Position numbers and translations under genes: made by a program
Assembly: GCA_002361235.1 (NCBI GenBank)
Contig: DESI01000076.1
Coordinates: 1-10,674 of the forward strand
Source: Porphyromonadaceae bacterium UBA3318
GTDB lineage: Bacteria; Bacteroidota; Bacteroidia; Bacteroidales; Muribaculaceae
Direction of reading: 5' to 3'
Length of the DNA: 10,674 bases
Shown here: positions 1 to 6,771 of the stretch, piece by piece
How the letters are laid out: each line of letters starts with the position of its first letter
Position numbering within the stretch: position 1 is the first letter of the stretch
Notes under the pieces: generated by a model
Told to the model about the DNA's origin: nothing
The model's database searches: none
Seen by the model: only the letters and a program-made list of their open reading frames with translations

Positions 1-42
1 CCTTAATTACGACACAGCCTCATCATGGGGTTAATGAGAAAC

Positions 43-98
43 AGCCTCTCCGAGGCAACAAGTCAGTTGTAATGAAAAATGGCCTGTTGTGAGAGGCT
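43..98 (-). terminator. Hairpin downstream of the glycosyltransferase operon, possible terminator
   Basis: AGCCTCTC (43-50) pairs perfectly with GAGAGGCT (91-98). The stem can be lengthened at its base with a bulge (A/G-rich 37-41 against 99-102) and encloses a loop of about 40 nt. A smaller competing hairpin, GCCTC-TCC-GAGGC, lies at 44-56. The structure sits about 40 bp beyond the stop of the leftmost minus-strand gene, where a terminator is expected. The tail on the minus strand is only moderately U-rich (GTTTCTCATT), and the plus-strand tail (TTTCTTATT) is no worse, so orientation is uncertain and it may act in both directions. I see no gene in positions 1-139. Confidence 0.35.
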
Positions 99-139
99 TT
101 CTTATTAAGTCCATGTAAGTTTAAATTACGAAGCCTTGA

Positions 140-1321
140 TCAATCGCGGAACTGTTCCTGTTGCTGCGCCCGGGTCTTGGCATCGAGGCGTTCCAGCCAG
201 AAATCGAGAAACCATCCGGCCACGGTCCCGCACCTGTTGTGCTTTTCGACGAACTCGCGCGAGCGCAGCCCCCGTTCGTGTATCCGTTCCGGGTGCAACA
301 CGATGTCTTCGAGAGTATTCGTCAAAGGTTCAAGCTCAATCGGGGCGTTGACGATGGGACGGTTCTCGAACTCGCCGATAAAGTCGTAATATTCAGGCTC
401 GGCGCCTGATACGACATTCAGGCCGTATGCCATGGCCATCAAGGCGGTGGTGGCCGGCGTGTAGCTGTATATCTGGTCCAAAACCACGTGCGAGTCCTTC
501 AGCAGCCCGATGAATTCGTCGAACGGGCGGTTCTCGACTATCACGAGTTCGGCCTTGTCCGGATGACGGCGCACCACCTCCTGCGCAGCCGTTTCCAGCA
601 GGTCGCTCCCCTTCATCAGCTTGCGGTTACGGTCGCGCCCCAGGAAGAATTTCACCTTGGAGATGTTGTCGGGGAGCTCGACAGGTTCGAACAGTTCCAG
701 GTCAATCGGGATGCCGCCGTAAGCCGAGCGTTCGGGGCCCAGACGGCGTTCCATCCCAAGCTGATACTCATACAGCACCGAGACGGCACCGTCGATGATG
801 TCGAAGAAATTCTCCTCATAGCTTCTGAGCGGTTCGGCATGCCATTCGTCCCATTTCGCGGGGTTGTCGAGGTACATGCGCGACGGCTTGCCGTCGACAA
901 ACCATTCGCTGTACCGCAGCGGCGAGTCGGGAGCGGCCAGCATGTCCAGAAATGCGGAGTCGGTGCTCATGGCCGTGTAGAAAAGGCTTCGGTTGCGTTT
1001 CTGCAATAACGCGAGCAACGGCCTGAGCCGTTCGGGCCGCAGGGTGGTGAACACGGGATCGTGTACGGCCACTATGTCATAGCCGCTGAGGGAGGTGCGG
1101 AGCAGACCATGCATTCGCAACGTATGCAGCAGACCATTGACTTTGCCTGGTTTCCTGGCGATGTCGATGTCCCGCCGGCAATCCATCCACCGCGAACCGT
1201 CGGAAGCGATGGTGACGTCGCAGCCAAGCCTGCGCAGCCCGGTGCCCAGCGTGCGGTGGCAGTTGCTGTAATCGCCGAGCAACAGAATCTTAGGCGGGCG
1301 TCCGTTGATAGAATAATCCAT
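140..1321 (-). CDS. GT-B fold glycosyltransferase (GT4-like)
   Basis: Probably transfers a sugar from a nucleotide donor to a cell-surface glycan or other acceptor in the cytoplasm; donor and acceptor cannot be read from the sequence. The chosen start gives 393 residues, normal for a single GT-B enzyme. The N-terminal half opens with KILLLGDYSN (11-20), a beta strand plus glycine-containing loop, and TGLRRLGCDVTI (27-38), typical of the first Rossmann domain. The C-terminal half has KFFLGRDRNRKLMKGSD (224-240) and a donor-site segment of the family 4 type, around LLKDSHVVLDQIYSYTPATT (273-292) followed by MAMAYGLNVVSG. No signal peptide or membrane segment is visible. The start at 1321 is preferred because the fold begins soon after it and it lies 14 nt past the stop of the upstream gene. 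An in-frame ATG at 1345 would overlap that gene by 10 nt, and one at 1423 would overlap by far more. It is co-oriented with the GT2 gene, so the two are probably one operon. Exact family is uncertain. Confidence 0.8.
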   Translation of the reverse strand: MDYSINGRPPKILLLGDYSNCHRTLGTGLRRLGCDVTIASDGSRWMDCRRDIDIARKPGKVNGLLHTLRMHGLLRTSLSGYDIVAVHDPVFTTLRPERLRPLLALLQKRNRSLFYTAMSTDSAFLDMLAAPDSPLRYSEWFVDGKPSRMYLDNPAKWDEWHAEPLRSYEENFFDIIDGAVSVLYEYQLGMERRLGPERSAYGGIPIDLELFEPVELPDNISKVKFFLGRDRNRKLMKGSDLLETAAQEVVRRHPDKAELVIVENRPFDEFIGLLKDSHVVLDQIYSYTPATTALMAMAYGLNVVSGAEPEYYDFIGEFENRPIVNAPIELEPLTNTLEDIVLHPERIHERGLRSREFVEKHNRCGTVAGWFLDFWLERLDAKTRAQQQEQFRD

Positions 1322-1335
1322 AACAACTGATAAAT

Positions 1336-2250
1336 TTAACGCCATAGCCGGTAAGCTCCCCGTCCTCCGGCAGCGGTGTAGGCATATAATACACGGAGCC
1401 AAAGTTTTGCCAATGCCGGGCATGATGCCTTGTCAATGGCCTGCTTGAACAGCCGGCGGCTGGCGGGGCGGTTCCCTTCGCGGATGTAGAGCGCCGCCAG
1501 GTTGACGCGACGGTAATCGAGCATGGCACGTATGTCGGGACGATTGGGCACATACGATTCCATCATGTCGATGATTCGTTCCCATTGGCCTTCCTTGGCG
1601 CTGAACGATGTGCCGGTGATGGATTCAGCCTGCGAATAGACGGTTGTTCCGCTTCTGTCAAGGGCAACATATCGTGGGGAGGCGAGTAACAGTCTGAGCC
1701 CCAGTTCCCAGTCATCCCACACTCTTATATCGGAATTCCATCCGCCGACTGATTTTATGAAATCTGTACGTACCATATATGCTTCTGTGAAAAGCATTCC
1801 GTTATAAAGGTGACATCTTAGTATGTCGTCAGGTCGGTAAGGATTATAGGAATGCCGGCCGGACAGTGAGATCTGTTCGCGCATCCAGCACACCAGGTCG
1901 GCATCGGCCGAATGCCGCAAGGCATCGGAGAGAATGCCGGGCGCCATCACGTCGTCGGAATCGAAAAACTGCACCCATTCGGTCTCCACATGCTCCAGGC
2001 CGGTCTGTCGCGCACGGGCTGCACCGGGCCGCGGTTCGGACAATATGCGTATGTCAAGATTGGAGTCTCCGGCACGGCTGTCGGCCCACTGCCTGACGGT
2101 TTCGAGGCTGTGGTCGGTGGAATTGTTGTCGACGACAATCAGGGACAATGGCCTTATATCCTGTGCCGCTATCGAATCGAGTGTGCGCGTCACAAGATGC
2201 TCGCGGTTGTACACCGGAACGACGACTGTTATTGATGCTTTCTTGGCCAT
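1336..2250 (-). CDS. Glycosyltransferase family 2 (GT-A fold)
   Basis: Predicted inverting glycosyltransferase of 304 residues acting at the cytoplasmic face in polysaccharide or glycoprotein synthesis; substrate unknown. The N-terminus is the classic family 2 opening, ITVVVPVYNREHLVTRTLDS (7-26), followed by LIVVDNNSTDHS (37-48) for nucleotide binding. FFDSDD (95-100) is the metal-binding DXD motif. GGWN (169-172) and WDDWELGLRL (178-187) match the conserved region with the catalytic acidic residue. The C-terminal 100 residues are helical and contain no predicted membrane helix, so this is a soluble or peripheral enzyme rather than a processive synthase. It is the first gene of a two-gene minus-strand unit. 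The start ATG at 2250 fits the domain start exactly. No good minus-strand sigma consensus is evident between the gene and the inverted-repeat element, so its promoter is unresolved. Part of the central coding region looks less GC-rich than the housekeeping operon, a common trait of glycan loci. Confidence 0.88.
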   Translation of the reverse strand: MAKKASITVVVPVYNREHLVTRTLDSIAAQDIRPLSLIVVDNNSTDHSLETVRQWADSRAGDSNLDIRILSEPRPGAARARQTGLEHVETEWVQFFDSDDVMAPGILSDALRHSADADLVCWMREQISLSGRHSYNPYRPDDILRCHLYNGMLFTEAYMVRTDFIKSVGGWNSDIRVWDDWELGLRLLLASPRYVALDRSGTTVYSQAESITGTSFSAKEGQWERIIDMMESYVPNRPDIRAMLDYRRVNLAALYIREGNRPASRRLFKQAIDKASCPALAKLWLRVLYAYTAAGGRGAYRLWR

Positions 2251-2273
2251 TTGTATTACTTTAGTTATCTTTG
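2242..2273 (+). promoter_or_regulatory. Possible rightward promoter overlapping the GT2 start
   Basis: TATCTTTG (2266-2273) is a perfect match to the Bacteroidetes -7 consensus TAnnTTTG. CTTG at 2242-2245, a 3 of 4 match to the -33 box, lies 20 bp upstream, the usual spacing. The -7 box lies within a short inverted repeat, GTTA-N6-TAAC (2264-2277). It would transcribe toward nnr from about 2280, straight through the 226-bp element. It overlaps the start codon region of the minus-strand glycosyltransferase gene, so it could interfere with that gene. Function is inferred from the consensus only. Confidence 0.4.
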
Positions 2274-2302
2274 TAACGGAAATTACATAAAGATGTATAT
2301 AA

Positions 2303-2528
2303 TGAAGTTGTTTAAACTAATTTACGTTTAATAAAAGAACTAAAGAATTGTAAACTTTATGGCAATCTTTATTAATCTTTCGGGCATCTTTGTCCGCTTT
2401 CGTCGGGACCAACCGCAAGGGTGCTCCCTCCTCAATCGAACAAACCTGCTCCGAACCTTTAGCTCGGCGACCGAATGGGAGCCAAATCTTAATAAATCTT
2501 ACCATAAAAATTAGTTTAAACAACTTCA
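2303..2528. mobile_element. 226-bp inverted-repeat element (MITE-like or invertible segment)
   Basis: Perfect 21-bp inverted repeats occupy 2303-2323 and 2508-2528, beginning TGAAGTTGTTTAAAC at each outer end. They enclose 184 bp. The tetranucleotide ATAA lies immediately outside both ends (2299-2302 and 2529-2532), as expected of a short target duplication, although in AT-rich DNA this could be chance. Subterminal segments 2356-2380 and 2484-2508 are also inverted copies of each other at about 20 of 25 positions. The interior is GC-richer and includes GCTCCC (2423-2428) pairing with GGGAGC (2477-2482). A 70-codon open frame with a TTG start runs end to end on the minus strand, but it has no recognisable domain. 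No transposase is encoded, so the element would be non-autonomous. A DNA-inversion switch between the divergent genes is the main alternative. Identity rests on structure only. Confidence 0.6.
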
Positions 2529-2541
2529 ATAAGCGTGTCGA

Positions 2542-2573
2542 TTTGTAATTGTGGCGGGGGAGTGTTAAATTTG
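2542..2573 (+). promoter_or_regulatory. Consensus Bacteroidetes promoter for the nnr operon
   Basis: TTTG (2542-2545) is separated by exactly 20 bp from TAAATTTG (2566-2573), a full match to both boxes of the Bacteroidetes primary sigma consensus. Transcription would start near 2580 and leave a leader of about 25 nt before the nnr ATG at 2606. It lies 10 bp outside the right end of the inverted-repeat element, so the element does not interrupt it. Confidence 0.75.
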
Positions 2574-2605
2574 TAGTCTAATTTGCAGGCTGAAAAACGA
2601 GCGAG

Positions 2606-4123
2606 ATGAAGATACTGAATTCTCAGAGCATACATGATGTGGACATAGCGACGTGCGAGGCGCAGAAAATCAGTTCGATCGACTTGATGGAGCGTGCCGC
2701 GATGCAGGTGAGCGTGGAGCTGGTGTCGATGTTCCTGCCGAGCCAGCGGTTCGTGATATTCGCGGGCCCGGGCAACAACGGCGGCGACGCGCTGGCGGTG
2801 GCCCGGCTGCTGATGGAGCAGGGCTACAGGCGCGTGGAGGTGTTTCTGTTCAACGTGACCGGCAAACTGAGCCACGACTGCGACGAGGAACGCAAGCGCC
2901 TGATTATGGTGGACGGCGTGGATTATACCGAAGTGACCCGCGAGTTCACGCCCCCTTATCTCAGCAGCGAGGATGTGGTGGTGGACGGACTGTTCGGTTC
3001 CGGACTGAAACAGCCGTTGCAGGGAGGATTCGTGTCGCTGGCCCGATATGTCAACGAATCGCACGCGTTCGTGGTGTCGATCGACCTCCCCTCCGGCCTG
3101 TTCGGAGAGTGGAACGCCAACATCAGCCGCCGCGACGTGATGCACGCCGACATGACGCTTGCGTTCCAGCTGCCCCGGCTCTCGTTCTTCTTCCGCGAGA
3201 ACGCCCCGATACTGGGCAAGTGGAAGCTGCTGGACATAGACCTGGACATGAAGGCCGTGCGGGCGCAGCAGACGGAATACCGTGTGATAGACGCTCAGAA
3301 CGTCAAGCCGCTGTTCAAGCCGCGCGACCCGTTCAGCGGCAAACGCGATTACGGATCGGCGTTGCTGTTCGGCGGCAGCTACGGCATGATGGGCGCCGCC
3401 GTGATGTGCGCCAAGGCCGTGCTCAAGAGCGGCGGCGGACTGGTGACGGTGCATTCGGCCCACTGCGGAATGCCGATAGTGCAGACAGCCTTCCCCGAGG
3501 CGATGTTCGAGCCTGACCGCAACGAACACTACATCACCGACATGAAGATACACCACAACCACCAGGCTGTGGCAGTCGGGCCCGGACTCGGTACGCACGA
3601 CGCCACCATCGAGGCGCTGCAGGACCTGTTGCAGCACGCCACGATGCCGATGGTGCTCGATGCCGACGCCCTGAACTGTATCTCCATACGTCCCGCCCTC
3701 CTTACATACGTCCCGGCCAAGACGATACTGACCCCTCATGTGGGCGAATTCGACCGCATGTTCGGCGAGCATCACGACGACGAGGCGCGGCTGCGCACGG
3801 CCATCGAGATGTCGCGCCAGTACAATATAATAATCGTGTTGAAAGGACACTACACGGCCGTGGTAAGCCCCACGGGACGCGTTAACTTCAACATGACGGG
3901 CAATGCCGGAATGGCCACGGCAGGCGCGGGCGACGTGCTGACAGGCATCATCACCTCGTTCCTGAGCCAGGGCTACGAGCCGATCTATGCCGCGATGTTA
4001 GGCGTGTACGTGCATGGACGCGCCGGAGATATGGCCGAGGCGGAGTTCGGACAGTACGGAATGACCGCATCCGACATAATCGGCAAGGTCGGACCCGCCA
4101 TCCGCGAGATACTTGAATCGTAA
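2606..4123 (+). CDS. nnr: Bifunctional NAD(P)HX epimerase / NAD(P)HX dehydratase
   Basis: Repairs hydrated nicotinamide cofactors. The N-terminal epimerase interconverts the R and S forms of NAD(P)HX, and the C-terminal domain dehydrates S-NAD(P)HX back to NAD(P)H with ADP (or ATP) as driver. At 505 residues it has the usual length of the bacterial fused enzyme. The N-terminal YjeF domain shows AGPGNNGGDALAVARLL (53-69), VVVDGLFGSGL (124-134) and SIDLPSGLFG (158-167). The C-terminal ribokinase-like domain shows GSALLFGGSYGMMGAA (250-265), AVAVGPGLGT (321-330), LDADALNCIS (351-360), KTILTPHVGEF (372-382) and GMATAGAGDVLTG (435-447), with Asp443 as the likely catalytic base. A small variation is Ala62 where GGDG is common. 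It is the first gene of the five-gene operon and has its own consensus promoter. Its stop is followed directly by the duplicated leader of the next gene. The long open frames antisense to it are composition artefacts. Confidence 0.95.
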   Translation: MKILNSQSIHDVDIATCEAQKISSIDLMERAAMQVSVELVSMFLPSQRFVIFAGPGNNGGDALAVARLLMEQGYRRVEVFLFNVTGKLSHDCDEERKRLIMVDGVDYTEVTREFTPPYLSSEDVVVDGLFGSGLKQPLQGGFVSLARYVNESHAFVVSIDLPSGLFGEWNANISRRDVMHADMTLAFQLPRLSFFFRENAPILGKWKLLDIDLDMKAVRAQQTEYRVIDAQNVKPLFKPRDPFSGKRDYGSALLFGGSYGMMGAAVMCAKAVLKSGGGLVTVHSAHCGMPIVQTAFPEAMFEPDRNEHYITDMKIHHNHQAVAVGPGLGTHDATIEALQDLLQHATMPMVLDADALNCISIRPALLTYVPAKTILTPHVGEFDRMFGEHHDDEARLRTAIEMSRQYNIIIVLKGHYTAVVSPTGRVNFNMTGNAGMATAGAGDVLTGIITSFLSQGYEPIYAAMLGVYVHGRAGDMAEAEFGQYGMTASDIIGKVGPAIREILES

Positions 4124-4126
4124 ACA

Positions 4127-4156
4127 GTTAAACGAGATAACGTTAAACGAGATAAC
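4127..4156 (+). repeat. Perfect 15-bp tandem duplication in the leader of the DUF4831 gene
   Basis: Two identical adjacent copies of GTTAAACGAGATAAC fill the gap between the nnr stop and the next ATG (4158). Each copy carries the A/G-rich stretch AACGAGATAA, which is the natural ribosome-binding region for the gene. The spacing from the second copy to the start is therefore unchanged and the first copy is a spare. Confidence 0.9.
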
Positions 4157-4157
4157 T

Positions 4158-5231
4158 ATGAAAAAGATAGCAGCCATACTGCTGACGGCGCTGACGGTGA
4201 CGGCAGCCACGGCGCAGCAGACCAAGATACTGACAGCCGACAAGCACAACGAGTACGGGCTGGTGTACACATTGCCCAACACCGCGCTGCGCATCACCCT
4301 GACGGCCACGCGCACCGTGAAGCAGGCCGGACCCTACTGGCAGTACGCCAAGAAATATATCGGCACCGACAATGTGGTGCGCAACGACGCCGAGCAGTGG
4401 CAGCTGACCGGCGTCAAAGTGGAGCAGTATGGTGTGTCGGACACCGAAACGCAGTATCTGATGCAGCTCAAGCCCGGCGCCTTGACCTACATCAGCGTGG
4501 GCGACGACAACATGCTGCTGGCCATCAACAAGGAGGTGGCCGGCCCGAAACTCGCTCCGGCGGAGGAAGATGACCGTTTTGGCGAGAACCACGACATGCG
4601 CGAGTACTTGGGATACGTGGACGAGGACTTCATCTCGTCGCAGTCCACGGCCAAGCAGGCGCAGATGCTGGCCTCGAACCTGATGGAGGTACGTGAGGCG
4701 AAAGTGGCGCTGAGCCGCGGCACCGCCGAGACCATGCCTACCGACGGCCGTCAGCTGGAGCTGATGTTGGGCTCGCTGGCCAAGCAGGAGAAGGCGTTCA
4801 CGGCCGCATTCGCTGGTCTGGTGCGTACCGACACCGTGACACGTGTATTTACATATATTCCCGGCGAGGCGGACAAGGCCACGCTGTGCCGTTTCAGCGA
4901 CTTTGCCGGATTCGTGGAACCGGACGACTATGCCGGCGACCCGTTGACCATAGCCGTGACCGACAAGAAATTCGCCGAACTGCCGACAGACGACAAGGGC
5001 GAGACCAAGAAACTGCCCAAGGACGCCGTGATGTACCGCATCCCCGGCACCGCCAAGGTGACGCTGGGCCTGAAAGGGAAGAGCCTGTGGAGCCGCGAGG
5101 GGGAGTATGCGCAGTATGGCGTGGACTTCGGCCTGCAGCCCACGCTGTTCTCCGACCGCCGCGCCAGGTCGTACGCCATATTCGATACGGCCACCGGTGC
5201 GCTGAAGGAGATAGGCGAAGTGACGGAATAA
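4158..5231 (+). CDS. DUF4831 family secreted protein
   Basis: Function unknown. The predicted product is 357 residues with a clear Sec signal peptide: MKK, a hydrophobic stretch IAAILLTALTVTAA, and a signal peptidase I site after ATA at about residue 19, just before QQT. There is no lipobox cysteine, so a periplasmic protein is likelier than a lipoprotein. I recognise the DUF4831 type from its layout: an N-terminal segment with YGLVYTLPNTALRITLTATR, an acidic linker, then a helical stretch QAQMLASNLMEVREAKVALS followed by LELMLGSLAKQEKAFTAAF, and beta-rich C-terminal repeats with TYIPGEAD and VMYRIPGTAKVTL. No catalytic motif is evident. The start at 4158 is chosen over an in-frame ATG at 4113, which would overlap nnr and push the signal peptide inward. 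The gene sits between nnr and xseA with a 9-nt gap on its downstream side, so it is co-transcribed with cytoplasmic enzymes whose jobs it does not obviously share. Confidence 0.85.
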   Translation: MKKIAAILLTALTVTAATAQQTKILTADKHNEYGLVYTLPNTALRITLTATRTVKQAGPYWQYAKKYIGTDNVVRNDAEQWQLTGVKVEQYGVSDTETQYLMQLKPGALTYISVGDDNMLLAINKEVAGPKLAPAEEDDRFGENHDMREYLGYVDEDFISSQSTAKQAQMLASNLMEVREAKVALSRGTAETMPTDGRQLELMLGSLAKQEKAFTAAFAGLVRTDTVTRVFTYIPGEADKATLCRFSDFAGFVEPDDYAGDPLTIAVTDKKFAELPTDDKGETKKLPKDAVMYRIPGTAKVTLGLKGKSLWSREGEYAQYGVDFGLQPTLFSDRRARSYAIFDTATGALKEIGEVTE

Positions 5232-5240
5232 CCTGACGAG

Positions 5241-6503
5241 ATGCCTGAGACATATCTGACATTATGGCGCTACCAGCAGCTGGTAGGCAACACGTTGCGG
5301 TCCAACCCCGACCTTCAGGGTGCGTGGGTGATGGCCGAGCTTAGCGATGTGCGCGTGGCCGGTGGTCACTGCTACATGGAGCTGGTGGAGAAGGACGAGC
5401 GCGGCGGCATGCGCGCCAAGATGCGCGCCATGATATGGCGCAACACCTTCGAGACGCTGCGCCGCAAGTTCCAGGACGCCACTCAGCGTGACATACAGAG
5501 CGGACTGAAGGTATTGGTGCGCGGCTCGGCCAGCCATCACGAGGTGTACGGCCTGAGTTTCGTGATCAGCGACATCGATCCGTCGTACACCCTCGGCGAC
5601 ATGGAGCGCCTTCGCCGCGAGATACTGTCGCGTCTGGAGCGCGAGGGACTGATAGGGCTGAACCGCAGCCTGCCCGTGCCGGCCACGCCCCAGCGTGTGG
5701 CGGTGATTTCGGCCGCGGGAGCCGCCGGGTACGGCGACTTCGTCAACCAGCTGTCGGCCAATCCGCAGGGATATGTGGTATATCCGATGCTGTTTCCGGC
5801 CGTGATGCAGGGGGAGCGCACGGTGCCCACCGTGATGGCCGCGTTGGACTGGGTGGAACGGTTCCGCGATATGTTCGACTGCGTGGTCATAATCCGTGGC
5901 GGCGGCGCCACCACCGACCTGAACGCATTTGACAATTACGAGTTGGCGGCGCGCGTGTGCAGGTTTCCGCTGCCCGTAGTGGTGGGCATAGGACACGAGC
6001 GCGACCGCACGGTGCTTGACGAGCTGGCGTGCGTGCGCTGCAAGACGCCCACGGCCGTGGCCGCATGGATATTGCAGCAATTGGACAACACCTATATGGT
6101 CGCTTACGAGGGATGCCGCCGCATAGGACGCTATATATCGGAGGCCATGAAGGGTGAGCATATACGGCTGCATCAGTACGAGGCCATGTTGCCGTCCGTG
6201 GTGTCCACAAGGACGCTGCGGGCCAGGATGACGCTGCAGCAGATAGCGTCCCGCGTCACCGAGTCGGCGCGCAGGACTCTGCAGCAGAACAAATACGGAC
6301 TGGAACGCTTGGAGGGGCTGCAGAGGGTGCTCAGTCCCATCAACACATTAAAGAGGGGTTACAGCATAACGCGCGTCAACGGCCATGCCGTCAGCAGCGT
6401 TACGGCTCTGAATCCGGGCGACATTGTGGAGACAACGCTGACCGACGGCACGTTGACCTCGGAGGTGCGTACGGTTGACGCCGAACCCCGGAATGCACAA
6501 TAA
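5241..6503 (+). CDS. xseA: Exodeoxyribonuclease VII large subunit
   Basis: Catalytic subunit of exonuclease VII, which degrades single-stranded DNA from both ends to short acid-insoluble oligonucleotides and works in repair; it acts in the cytoplasm with several XseB subunits. At 420 residues it is slightly shorter than the E. coli protein. An N-terminal OB-fold spans about residues 10-115, with GAWVMAELSDVRVAGGHCYMEL typical of the nucleic acid-binding strand set. The nuclease core follows: RVAVISAAGAAGYGDF (152-167), VVIIRGGGATTDLNAFDNYE (215-234), VVVGIGHERDRTVLDELA (246-263) and KTPTAVAAW (268-276), matching the family signatures RGGGS..DL, GHE.D.T..D and TPTA. A long helical, coiled-coil-prone region leads to the conserved tail LKRGYSIT (about 371-378), which is diagnostic for XseA. 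It starts 9 nt after the DUF4831 stop, and xseB follows after 11 nt, so the two subunits are probably made together. Confidence 0.96.
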   Translation: MPETYLTLWRYQQLVGNTLRSNPDLQGAWVMAELSDVRVAGGHCYMELVEKDERGGMRAKMRAMIWRNTFETLRRKFQDATQRDIQSGLKVLVRGSASHHEVYGLSFVISDIDPSYTLGDMERLRREILSRLEREGLIGLNRSLPVPATPQRVAVISAAGAAGYGDFVNQLSANPQGYVVYPMLFPAVMQGERTVPTVMAALDWVERFRDMFDCVVIIRGGGATTDLNAFDNYELAARVCRFPLPVVVGIGHERDRTVLDELACVRCKTPTAVAAWILQQLDNTYMVAYEGCRRIGRYISEAMKGEHIRLHQYEAMLPSVVSTRTLRARMTLQQIASRVTESARRTLQQNKYGLERLEGLQRVLSPINTLKRGYSITRVNGHAVSSVTALNPGDIVETTLTDGTLTSEVRTVDAEPRNAQ

Positions 6504-6514
6504 AGAGAGAAAAG

Positions 6515-6736
6515 ATGGAAGAAAACAATAAGGAAATGACATACGCCTCGGCCATAAGCGAGCTGGAGGCGATAGTGGCGAAGATGGAATCCAACCAGTG
6601 TGACATCGACAGTCTGTCGGGTTATGCCACCCGTGCCCTGCAACTGCTGAGCTTCTGCAAGGAGCGCCTGTTCAAGGTAGACAAGGAAGTTGAGAAATGT
6701 CTGTCCGCCCTTAAAGATACAATGGAGGCCGAGTGA
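6515..6736 (+). CDS. xseB: Exodeoxyribonuclease VII small subunit
   Basis: Accessory subunit that binds the long helical arm of XseA and is needed for stable, regulated nuclease activity. The 73-residue product has the expected small, all-helical hairpin: MTYASAISELEAIVAKMES, a short turn with DIDSLSGYATRALQLLSFCK, and a C-terminal helix KERLFKVDKEVEKCLSAL, matching the family pattern of a helix starting FE.AL..LE.IV..LE and a second ending with L. The start is preceded by AGAGAAAAG, a good A/G-rich ribosome-binding sequence. It lies 11 nt after xseA. Its stop, TGA at 6734-6736, overlaps an ATG at 6736 that begins what looks like the ancestral murF start. Confidence 0.93.
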   Translation: MEENNKEMTYASAISELEAIVAKMESNQCDIDSLSGYATRALQLLSFCKERLFKVDKEVEKCLSALKDTMEAE

Positions 6737-6771
6737 TGGTCAGAACGATTCCGAGTGATGGTCAGAACGAT
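6729..6771 (+). repeat. 22-bp-period duplication spanning the xseB stop and the murF start
   Basis: Two identical 21-bp copies (6729-6749 and 6751-6771) are separated by a single T. Each begins CCGAGTGATGGTCAG and contains the GAG-TGA-TG overlap typical of translationally coupled genes. Copy one carries the real xseB stop plus an ATG at 6736, which now reads only 13 codons before a TGA at 6775. Copy two carries the ATG at 6758 that opens the long murF-alr frame. The arrangement is best explained by a tandem duplication of the gene junction. Confidence 0.92.

Noticed and set aside
140..1423. A longer glycosyltransferase start at 1423
   Set aside because: It would overlap the upstream gene by 88 bases, and the added residues are unlike a GT-B N-terminus. 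The start at 1321 places the first strand correctly.
2317..2529. A 70-codon minus-strand frame spanning the inverted-repeat element
   Set aside because: It needs a TTG start within the repeat, has no recognisable family and coincides with the element ends. I treat it as a by-product of the element unless homologues show coding constraint.
2516..3850. A 444-codon open frame antisense to nnr
   Set aside because: Its translation is His/Val/Arg-rich with no domain, and it covers a strongly supported gene on the other strand. Such frames arise from third-position GC bias.
5262..6173. A 303-codon open frame antisense to xseA
   Set aside because: It mirrors xseA codons, shows no motif and has low-complexity His/Ala/Arg composition; xseA itself is unambiguous.
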